Part shown: in pieces, positions 57,485 to 64,000 of the stretch | Layout: each line of letters begins with the position of its first letter | How positions within the stretch are numbered: position 1 is the first letter of the stretch | NCBI RefSeq assembly: GCF_963665245.1 | Contig: NZ_OY762267.1 | Span: 1,550,001-1,614,000, forward strand | Length of the DNA: 64,000 bases | Direction of reading: 5' to 3' | DNA from: an uncultured Paludibaculum sp. | GTDB taxonomy: Bacteria > Acidobacteriota > Terriglobia > Bryobacterales > Bryobacteraceae | Translations under genes and position numbers: made by a program | The notes under the pieces: generated by a model | Seen by the model: the letters and a program-made list of their open reading frames with translations, nothing else | The model's database searches: none | Told to the model about the DNA's origin: nothing

Positions 57485-58723
57485 CTAGTACAACACCCGT
57501 GTCCGGATCGTCCCCGGCACCTCATCCAGCAACTGCTTCAACTGCAGCGTCTCGGCCTTCTCATCGGACTCAACATCAATCACGACGTACCCCATGCGAG
57601 GATTCGTCTGCAGATACTGCCCGGCGATGTTGATTTCCTGCGTCGAAAACACCGCGTTGATCGCCGACAGCACACCCGGCTGATTTCTGTGTATATGCAG
57701 CAACCGGTGCAGCCCCGGGTGCTCCGGCAGCGCCACTTCCGGAAAGTTCACTGCGCTCAGCGTCGACCCGTTGTTGCTGTACTTGATCAGCTTCTCGGCC
57801 ACCTCAACCCCGATGTTCTCCTGCGCCTCCGCCGTACTCCCGCCCACGTGCGGCGTCAACAACACATTGTCGAGTCCACGAAGGGGCGACCGGAACTCCT
57901 CCCCCGCGGTCTTCGGCTCTTCGGGAAACACGTCAATCGCGGCGCCGCCAATATGCTTGCTCTTCAACGCCTCCACCAGGGCATTGATGTCCACCACCGT
58001 ACCGCGGGCATTGTTGATCAGCTTCGCCCCCGGCTTCATCGCGCCAATCTGCGCCGCGCCAAACAGCCCCATCGTCTGCGGAGTCTCCGGCACATGCAGG
58101 GTCACCACATCGGAGGCTCGCAACAGCGCATCCAGCGTGGCCACCGGCCGCGCATTCCCCAGCGCCAGCTTCGTTTCGATGTCGTAATACAACACCCGCA
58201 TGCCCAGCGCTTCCGCCAGCAGCCCCACCTGCGTGCCGATATGACCGTACCCGACAATGCCCAGGCACTTCCCTCGCACTTCGTTCGAGCCCGTGGCGGT
58301 CTTGATCCACTCGCCCCGATGCGCAGCCGCGTTCCGCGAAGGGATCCCTCGCATCAGCAACACCACCTCGGCCATCACCAGCTCCGCCACGCTCCGCGTA
58401 TTCGAAAACGGCGCGTTGAACACCGGAATCCCACGCTCCAGCGCGGCGTCCAAATCGACCTGATTCGTGCCGATGCAGAAGCAACCGACACCCGTCAGTC
58501 GCGGCGCCTGCTCAATCAGCTCGCGCGTCAATTGGGTGGCTGACCGGATCCCCACGAAGTAGGCATCACTCAAGGCAGCCGCCAATTCCTGGGGAGGCAG
58601 CGACTTCGGGTGCGACTCGATCCACGAGTACCCATCGGCGCGAATGGCGGCCTCGGCACTGGGGTGCAGACCTTCCAGCAAAAGAATCTTGATACGGCTC
58701 TTGTCCAGGGATGTTTTGCTCAT
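57485..58723 (-). CDS. serA: D-3-phosphoglycerate dehydrogenase
   Basis: 412 residues from the ATG at 58723, matching the size of the Escherichia coli enzyme. It oxidises 3-phosphoglycerate, the first step of serine synthesis. The order is: KILLLEGLHPSAEAAI, GIRSATQLTRELIEQAP, NAPFSNTRSVAELVMAEVVLL, NAD loop GIVGYGHIGTQVGLLAEALG, catalytic NNARGTVVD (Arg) and LTPHVGGSTAEAQENIG (His). The C-terminal ACT domain (HRLLHIHRNQPGVLSAINAV ... GYVVIDVESDE) allows serine feedback. A longer frame upstream adds 17 unlikely residues. Confidence 0.95.
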   Translation of the reverse strand: MSKTSLDKSRIKILLLEGLHPSAEAAIRADGYSWIESHPKSLPPQELAAALSDAYFVGIRSATQLTRELIEQAPRLTGVGCFCIGTNQVDLDAALERGIPVFNAPFSNTRSVAELVMAEVVLLMRGIPSRNAAAHRGEWIKTATGSNEVRGKCLGIVGYGHIGTQVGLLAEALGMRVLYYDIETKLALGNARPVATLDALLRASDVVTLHVPETPQTMGLFGAAQIGAMKPGAKLINNARGTVVDINALVEALKSKHIGGAAIDVFPEEPKTAGEEFRSPLRGLDNVLLTPHVGGSTAEAQENIGVEVAEKLIKYSNNGSTLSAVNFPEVALPEHPGLHRLLHIHRNQPGVLSAINAVFSTQEINIAGQYLQTNPRMGYVVIDVESDEKAETLQLKQLLDEVPGTIRTRVLY

Positions 58724-58783
58724 GCGGGCGGTTACTTTCATGATAGCCCGCAAGCCGCCATGGCCGCGCCGCAAACCACTCCG

Positions 58784-61700
58784 CTAGAGCCGCATCACCC
58801 GCAGCCCATCCTCCGCGATTCGGTACTCATACAGCCGGCCCGTCCCGCCCGCCAGCGTCGACCGGATCCGCGCCGCACACTGCTCATCCCGCGCCAGCAG
58901 CATCAGGAATCCGCCGCCCCCCGCGCCGGCCAGCTTCGCCCCGGCCAGATGCGGCTGCAGCGAGTGCAGCATCTGATTGATCGGCGCATTCGTCGTATGC
59001 GGGTCCAGTTGCTGGTTCAGCGCCCAATGCCGGTCCATCAACTCGCCCAGGTAGGCCCACTCTCCCTCGCGCATTGCGTAGGCCATCTCCACGGCCAAGG
59101 TCTTGATGCTGTGCAGCACCTGCACCACAGCCACTTCCCGAGCCAGATACCCGCCCACCACCTGCGTCAACAGGCCCTTCGCGATCCGCCGGATCCCCGT
59201 GTAGTGCAGCACGAACCGCCGCTCGAACTCACGCTGCCGCTCCGCGCTCCAACCCACCGGCTGCACGCGCAGCCGCTGCCGCAGCCCCGGACCCGAGCTG
59301 ATCAACTTCGCCCCAGGGAAGATCCCGCCCGCCTGATCCTGCCAGCCCCCGCCCGTCGTCATGCTCTGCTCCAACGCCATCACCTGATCGCTCAGCTCCT
59401 CATCCGTCGGCGTGTGCCCAAACAACTCCGCCAGCGCCCGCAGCACCGTCGCCGCCAGAATGCTGCTGGTGCCCAACCCCGACCCCATCGGCAGGTCGAC
59501 AACCGTCCGGATCTCCAGCCCCGTTCCGCTCCACCCCAGCATCCGTAGAGCCACCCGTGGAATCGAAAACGGGTCGCCCGGCAACGGCGGTTGCAGAACC
59601 TCCGCGGCCGACCGGTACTCCGCCGTCTCACCATCGGCGAAGCAGCGCACCACGGGCTCATCCAGCACGCGCACCGTCGTACGAATCGGATAGCCCCCAT
59701 CCAACTCCAGCGAGATGTTCAGCACCGTCCCACCCCAGTCGAAGCAGAACGGCGGAGTGTCCGACCAACCTCCGCCGAGGTCGATCCGTGGCGGCGCCGC
59801 TACCTCCACCTCCCGCCAACACGGCGTCGAGGACGCCAGCACCTGGGGGACGCCCGTGGGCATCGCCGCCTCCACGGCCGAGCGCACACACCGGAACGCT
59901 GCCTCGTGCGCCGCACCCGATTCTTCGGATAAGCCCGCCTGCCCCAGGAACAAACTGGCCTGAAAATGCCGGCTCGCCGCTTCGGTCCATTGATGGGACT
60001 CCAGCGCCAGCGCCTCCGTGGAAAGGGCCCGCCCCGTCGAAGCCAATGCCGGGATCCCTGGAGACAGCGCCAGCATCGGCCGGATGTCCGATCCGTCCCG
60101 CGCCAGTTCCATGGCCGTCCGCCGCCAGCCCGTCTGCATCCGCGTCACACGCGCCTCGGCCAAAGCCGCCGCGTCGGCCCAACGCTCGCCGCCCGCCATC
60201 GAGAGCCGGGGCATTTCGTGCCATTGCGCCACGGAAAACCCGGCCGGATGCAGCCCCATCAACCACTCGGCGCAGCGCCAGGCCATCTCCACGTCGCCAC
60301 AGCCGAAAAGGCCCGCGTTCCACAGGCTGCGCGCCTCGGCGTCGGCCCCCGGCCACACGTCCGCGGCGTCCAGTTCCAAGTCGGCCAGCACTTGGCCGAT
60401 AGGGCGTCCAAACCACGTAGCCGCGACGTCGGTCACCGGAAGCTCCGGCCGGTCCGCCACTCCATACACCTGGAAGATGACGGCGCGCCCCAACCCTGGC
60501 CGAGCCACCGGCACCTGGTGCACAATCACACCTTCCGGAATCTCAACAGGTGTGCCCAGCCCGGACAGGCCCCGCAACACCGCTCGCTGCGCCGCACGCA
60601 CCGGCACGTCGAGATTACACTCAATCGCCATGGCCCCCGTGTCCAGCCGGCAGCCCGCCGTGAACACGCTGTCGATAACGACACCGGCCGATTCCACACC
60701 GGCTGCGGCCACTGAACCGGTGCGCCGCTGGCTCGAGTACACCCCCGCCAGCGCCGCGTCCCGCAGCGCCACATTCTTCAAAACCGTGCCCGACCCGACA
60801 TGTTGCAGCCGCCCAGCCGTCAGCGAGCAATGAAACGGGAGCCCCTGCAGCGCCAACGCCAGATGCCGCAGTGCGGCCGGGGCGGACGCCGGTGGTGCCC
60901 ACTGGCCCGTCAACGCCATCGTCACGTGTTGATAGAGGTCGATAAAGGGCCGCTCGCCCCCCACGGCTGTGAGGATGCCCTGGTCCGCCAGCCAGCGGCC
61001 GAAACTGTAGCGGACCCCCGCCAGTTCGCTCAGTCGCGCACACGCATCCGCGTCGAAGGCCAGAAGGCCGGTATCGATCGCGGCCAGCCCCTCGGCGCGC
61101 AACGCCCCGGCAGCCTGCATCTCGGCACGCGTGGGCTTACGCAGAAACGCGTACACACGCCCCGCCTCGTCAATCGAGTACACGCCGTGCTCCGCCGCGC
61201 GTTCCGCCGGCAGAACGATCGCCGCGCCGGAGATCCCCGGTTCATTCCACCGCAGTGCGCTGTCGTCCAGATCCAGCAAGACGTCGCCCGCGCATACCAC
61301 CAATCCGTGATCCAGCCGCGCGGCCCACGCCGTCGATGACGCGAGAATCTCGTCGAAGGCAGTGCTCGCCTCACCCCATGGTGTGCGGACGGGCAGAGGC
61401 GCGAACAACCGGCCCGACAGCGCATATTGCGGCAGCCGCCGCGGATCTCCGCCACCCTGGATCACCAACACACGGCGTTGCCGCCACCACTGCTGCAGTG
61501 AATCGGTCGCGGGTTGTTCCCGCAGCAGAGTCTGTTCCGCCAGAACTCGCAGTGCATTCAAAGTGGCGCCGCCGCTGCCCAGGCGGCTATCGTCCAAATC
61601 GCCGGCTGTCAGGTACATGACACCGGACGGGAGGCGGCCTTCCAGGCGCCGCCGCTGCATCTCTTCCGCGTACTGGTCGGCCTGCCGGCCGGAGCCGGCT

Positions 61701-61837
61701 GTCACGATGACCGCGTCCCACCAGGGAACCGGAGAATCCGCCGCCGCGATCCGCGCTACATATCGCGAACGGGCCGCATGCGCGGCGGCATCCACCCGCG
61801 CCATCTCGACCTCTCGCACCGAATCCAAATCAGGCAT
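58784..61837 (-). CDS. fkp: Bifunctional fucokinase / fucose-1-phosphate guanylyltransferase-like protein
   Basis: 1017 residues. The N-terminal half is a nucleotidyltransferase (DAVIVTAGSGRQADQYAEEM, RLGSGGATLNALRVL) with a beta-helix-type middle (GSGTVLKNVALRDAALAGV). The C-terminal 350 residues are a GHMP kinase: APPRIDLGGGWSDTPP (about 680), VDLPMGSGLGTSSIL (about 780) and KLAGAGGGGF (about 970). Such proteins turn fucose into GDP-fucose for surface glycans. An ATG at 61804 with GAGAGG upstream may be the true start. It lies downstream of the LacI regulator, with a separate promoter. Confidence 0.88.
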   Translation of the reverse strand: MPDLDSVREVEMARVDAAAHAARSRYVARIAAADSPVPWWDAVIVTAGSGRQADQYAEEMQRRRLEGRLPSGVMYLTAGDLDDSRLGSGGATLNALRVLAEQTLLREQPATDSLQQWWRQRRVLVIQGGGDPRRLPQYALSGRLFAPLPVRTPWGEASTAFDEILASSTAWAARLDHGLVVCAGDVLLDLDDSALRWNEPGISGAAIVLPAERAAEHGVYSIDEAGRVYAFLRKPTRAEMQAAGALRAEGLAAIDTGLLAFDADACARLSELAGVRYSFGRWLADQGILTAVGGERPFIDLYQHVTMALTGQWAPPASAPAALRHLALALQGLPFHCSLTAGRLQHVGSGTVLKNVALRDAALAGVYSSQRRTGSVAAAGVESAGVVIDSVFTAGCRLDTGAMAIECNLDVPVRAAQRAVLRGLSGLGTPVEIPEGVIVHQVPVARPGLGRAVIFQVYGVADRPELPVTDVAATWFGRPIGQVLADLELDAADVWPGADAEARSLWNAGLFGCGDVEMAWRCAEWLMGLHPAGFSVAQWHEMPRLSMAGGERWADAAALAEARVTRMQTGWRRTAMELARDGSDIRPMLALSPGIPALASTGRALSTEALALESHQWTEAASRHFQASLFLGQAGLSEESGAAHEAAFRCVRSAVEAAMPTGVPQVLASSTPCWREVEVAAPPRIDLGGGWSDTPPFCFDWGGTVLNISLELDGGYPIRTTVRVLDEPVVRCFADGETAEYRSAAEVLQPPLPGDPFSIPRVALRMLGWSGTGLEIRTVVDLPMGSGLGTSSILAATVLRALAELFGHTPTDEELSDQVMALEQSMTTGGGWQDQAGGIFPGAKLISSGPGLRQRLRVQPVGWSAERQREFERRFVLHYTGIRRIAKGLLTQVVGGYLAREVAVVQVLHSIKTLAVEMAYAMREGEWAYLGELMDRHWALNQQLDPHTTNAPINQMLHSLQPHLAGAKLAGAGGGGFLMLLARDEQCAARIRSTLAGGTGRLYEYRIAEDGLRVMRL

Positions 61838-61901
61838 AGCACCATGGAGAGCGGCCGGACGAAGTCACTGCCCCTCTCGATTTCCGCCGGTCAAGCTGGC
61901 A

Positions 61902-61925
61902 ATTATAGCGAATACTGCCGGTATT
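61902..61925 (-). promoter_or_regulatory. Promoter and candidate LacI-type operator before fkp
   Basis: On the minus strand TATAAT (61907-61902) is a perfect -10 element; a -35 is weak. Directly upstream, AATACTGCCGGTATT (61911-61925) is a dyad with matching outer 5-base arms, overlapping the stop codon of the LacI gene. A repressor bound here would block the promoter. Binding by the neighbouring LacI protein is an inference. Confidence 0.5.
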
Positions 61926-62952
61926 ACGTCCGTAAGGCATCAGTCGGCTGTCGGCGGCTCGATTCCCGCACAACCAGCCGCGGAGGAATCAATACGTGGC
62001 TCGGTTTCACTGGAGTCTTCGATTCGATGCACCGCACCAGCAGCTCGGCCGCAGCCTCGCCCAACTGCCCGCTACCCTGGTCGATTGTGGAGAGCGGCAC
62101 GCGCAGCTGATCGGAGTAGTGGACATTACCGGCGCCAATAATGGCTACGTCACCCGGCACGCGCAAGCCGTGTTCCAGCACCGCCTGGATGGCACCGGCG
62201 GCCACCGGATCGTTATAGCAGAACGCCCCGTCCGGCGGGTCCGGCAGCGAGAGCAGATGGCGCATCGCCGTGAACCCGGACATGTCGCCGCCACCGGCCT
62301 GCACCACATACTCGGGACGGAACTCAGCGCCGGCCTTTGCCAGCGCCCGCTTGTACCCGCGCAACCGCCCCGCACTGTTGGCCGTCGCCGGCCCCCGAAG
62401 ATGAGCCACGCGCCGGCAGCCCTGCGCCACCAGGTGCGCGGTGGCCATCTCGCCCAGTTCCTCATCACGCACGCCAACATAGTTGGCATCCAGGCCCGCG
62501 GGCAGCCTGTCGATCAGTACGTAGGGGGTCATGGCACTCTCAAAGGCAGCGTGCCCGCCTTGCTTCCAACTCGGCAGCGCGGTGGCGATGATCAGGCCGT
62601 CGATGTGGCGGGCTACCAGTAGATCCACCTGCCGGCGTTCCGCGGCGGGATTCTCATCGGTGTTCGAAATCACCACCTGGTATCCCAAAGGATCAAGGTG
62701 CCGGGCGATCCCCTTGGCTACCTCCGCGAAGAACGAGTGCATCAGGTCGGGGATCACGACACCGACCATGAACGTACGGCGCGTGGCCAGGCTCCTCGCA
62801 ATCCAATTGGGTTCGTAGTTGAGCTCCCGCGCACGCCGAAGCACCCGCTGGCGCGTCTCCTCGCTGATGTCACTGTGATTGCGCAGCGCCTTGGACACCG
62901 TCATCAGGGAGACACCCAGGTCCATCGCGATATCCTTCATCCGCGCTGCCAT
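61924..62952 (-). CDS. LacI family transcriptional regulator
   Basis: 342 residues with GGAG six bases before the ATG. The N-terminal helix-turn-helix and hinge are complete (MKDIAMDLGVSLMTVSKALR, RARELNYEPNWIARSLATRR). The periplasmic-binding-like domain follows (VGVVIPDLMHSFFAEVAKGI, HIDGLIIATALP, YVLIDRLP, GRLRGYKRALAKAG, GAFCYNDPVAAGAIQAVLEH). The ligand is likely a sugar. It precedes fkp on the same strand and probably controls it together with itself. Confidence 0.93.
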   Translation of the reverse strand: MAARMKDIAMDLGVSLMTVSKALRNHSDISEETRQRVLRRARELNYEPNWIARSLATRRTFMVGVVIPDLMHSFFAEVAKGIARHLDPLGYQVVISNTDENPAAERRQVDLLVARHIDGLIIATALPSWKQGGHAAFESAMTPYVLIDRLPAGLDANYVGVRDEELGEMATAHLVAQGCRRVAHLRGPATANSAGRLRGYKRALAKAGAEFRPEYVVQAGGGDMSGFTAMRHLLSLPDPPDGAFCYNDPVAAGAIQAVLEHGLRVPGDVAIIGAGNVHYSDQLRVPLSTIDQGSGQLGEAAAELLVRCIESKTPVKPSHVLIPPRLVVRESSRRQPTDALRT

Positions 62953-62984
62953 GCTGATCTCCGTGCCGCTAGCATTCCCCTGTA

Positions 62985-63000
62985 ACTATACCGATAAAGT
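62985..63000. promoter_or_regulatory. Candidate LacI autoregulatory operator
   Basis: ACTATACCGATAAAGT has 12 of 16 positions symmetric around a central CG, the usual centre of LacI-family operators. It lies 33 bases upstream of the LacI start, a fitting position for autorepression. Sequence and position are seen; binding is inferred. Confidence 0.45.
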
Positions 63001-63068
63001 GAATGCGCGAAGGGGCCGCTTCGGTGACTCTTGGATCAGTCACGGCCGAGTGGGGACCGTGCGGGAGG

Positions 63069-64000
63069 TCAATCGCCTTTGAGCAGTTCCGCTCGTGGCG
63101 CCAGAAACGAGTCGTCCACCGGCGTGGCATCCAGTTCATGGATCGCGGCGTTCAATTGCGCGCAGCGCGCCACCCAACTCTCCCTCTGAGCGACGCCAAT
63201 CCGCCGGGCCCGCAACAGGGCGTCGTCTTCCCTCATCGCCCGTTCCAGTTGGAGCACAAACTCCTCCGGCGTATCAAAGCAATAGGCCAGGTCCGGGAAG
63301 CCTTCCACTTCAGGTAGGCGCGTGCTCACGACAGGCAGCCCGCAGGCGAAGTATTCGTAGAGCTTGATTGGATTCGTAGCCATCGTCAGAGGACTCTTCA
63401 GAAAGGGGATGACTGCGACATCCATCCGGGCCAGGTGTGACGGCAACTCGGAGTGTGGAACCTCACCGTGAAACTGAACATTCGGGATATCCCGTAACTC
63501 ATCCAGTTTCTCCGAGCCGACAAAGCCGATCAGCACAAACCGCCACTCGGGGTGGGTCAGCGCCGCCCGCCTCATGGCCTCGGTGTCGAACCAGGAACTC
63601 AGTGCACCGACATAGCCCACGGTCTTCGCCGCCCCGTCTCTGGCGCGAGGCGCCCGGGCAACAGCCGCCGCAAAATCACGGTGGTTCACGGCATTGCGCA
63701 CCAGAGCCGTCCTGGCGGACGTCAGCGGGTGCTGGGCCATCGTTTGCTCCATCAGCCACTGCGCGGAAAAAACCACCAGATCGCTGCTCGCCAACAGGTG
63801 TCCCTCCGCCTCAATGAGGTCGTTGGAGATATTCCCAAACCCTTGCAGCAGATCGTGACAGTCATAAACGATCCGGCAGCCCATTCGCTCGCGCAACTCC
63901 ACGGCCACTTCCGTCCAGAGAGGGAAACTCACCACCAAAGTGGGACGCGATGAGCCTGCCGCCCGCAGCAGGTCCTCCACGGCCTGAACGATGCGCCGGT
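63069..64000 (-). CDS. Glycosyltransferase (GT4-like), N-terminus beyond window
   Basis: About 310 residues are visible and the frame is open to the window end. The acceptor-side domain includes VVSFPLWTEVAVELRERMG and YDCHDLLQGFGN. The donor-side domain has VGYVGALSSWFDTEAMRRA, FVLIGFVG, NVQFHGEVPHSELPSHLARM and the family signature NPIKLYEYFACGLPVVSTRLPEVEGF, where the Glu of KLYEY contacts the nucleotide sugar. It is similar to biofilm or teichuronic-acid-type transferases (TuaH-like). The donor sugar is unknown. Confidence 0.85.
   Translation of the reverse strand, partial: RRIVQAVEDLLRAAGSSRPTLVVSFPLWTEVAVELRERMGCRIVYDCHDLLQGFGNISNDLIEAEGHLLASSDLVVFSAQWLMEQTMAQHPLTSARTALVRNAVNHRDFAAAVARAPRARDGAAKTVGYVGALSSWFDTEAMRRAALTHPEWRFVLIGFVGSEKLDELRDIPNVQFHGEVPHSELPSHLARMDVAVIPFLKSPLTMATNPIKLYEYFACGLPVVSTRLPEVEGFPDLAYCFDTPEEFVLQLERAMREDDALLRARRIGVAQRESWVARCAQLNAAIHELDATPVDDSFLAPRAELLKGD

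Noticed and set aside
57444..57485. Inverted repeat GTCAATA ... TATTGAC between convergent genes
   Set aside because: Seven-base arms with a 28-base loop are too weak for a confident terminator, and one arm enters the serA stop codon.

Overview
The window is about 64 kb of GC-rich bacterial chromosome that most resembles an acidobacterium of the Solibacter/Bryobacter type. Three protein groups point there. There are four MacB/FtsX-type orphan permeases (the family described as acidobacterial duplicated orphan permeases), three of them directly behind a PadR regulator. There is a TIGR03435-like soil protein. There is a VWFA-related acidobacterial protein. Two Oar-like TonB-dependent receptors with carboxypeptidase-type N-terminal domains, a tryptophanase and an ECF sigma/TPR-kinase pair fit the same group. 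I saw no rRNA, tRNA, CRISPR array or intact insertion sequence.

Layout. 1-8.8 kb: the 3' end of a tryptophanase gene, a secreted double-VOC protein, two PadR-permease operons with Tag glycosylase between them, and a SnoaL-like protein. 9-15.6 kb: a TPR serine/threonine kinase and an ECF sigma factor on the minus strand, facing a two-gene operon for a secreted metzincin-like protease and a secreted partner, closed by a strong hairpin. 15.6-24.5 kb: inositol-3-phosphate synthase with a sugar-type epimerase, a membrane glycosyltransferase-like protein, a LytTR regulator, a Tat-signal enolase-superfamily dehydratase and a short orphan permease. 24.5-33 kb: an SbcC/SbcD-like repair pair, an MscS channel, a transporter-like membrane protein, a YjbR/MmcQ protein and a small unknown protein.

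33-41.6 kb is the accessory-looking part. A decayed stretch with short repeats leads to a compact operon (TIGR03435-like protein, Oar-like receptor, VWFA protein). On both sides of that operon lies a relic of the 3' end of cdsA (CDP-diglyceride synthase), both in the same orientation, together with a second, shorter repeat. 41.6-47.7 kb: a Tat-exported sulfatase, a gene-poor gap, and a large TonB-dependent receptor with its own promoter and terminator. 47.8-57.4 kb: a membrane protein, a SthA-type transhydrogenase lacking both usual active-site cysteines, a 1149-residue protein that I read as a probable pyrophosphate-type PEP carboxykinase, and the third PadR-permease operon. 57.5-64 kb: phosphoglycerate dehydrogenase, a bifunctional fucokinase/GDP-fucose pyrophosphorylase behind a LacI regulator with candidate operators, and a glycosyltransferase cut by the window end.

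Recurring themes are stress- or drug-responsive permease modules, surface uptake and secretion, and glycan or sugar handling (fucose salvage, sulfatase, galactonate-type dehydratase, glycosyltransferases). Start codons were chosen from ribosome binding sites and overlaps, and several differ from the longest reading frame. Gene functions are read from sequence motifs and remembered families; no database search was made.
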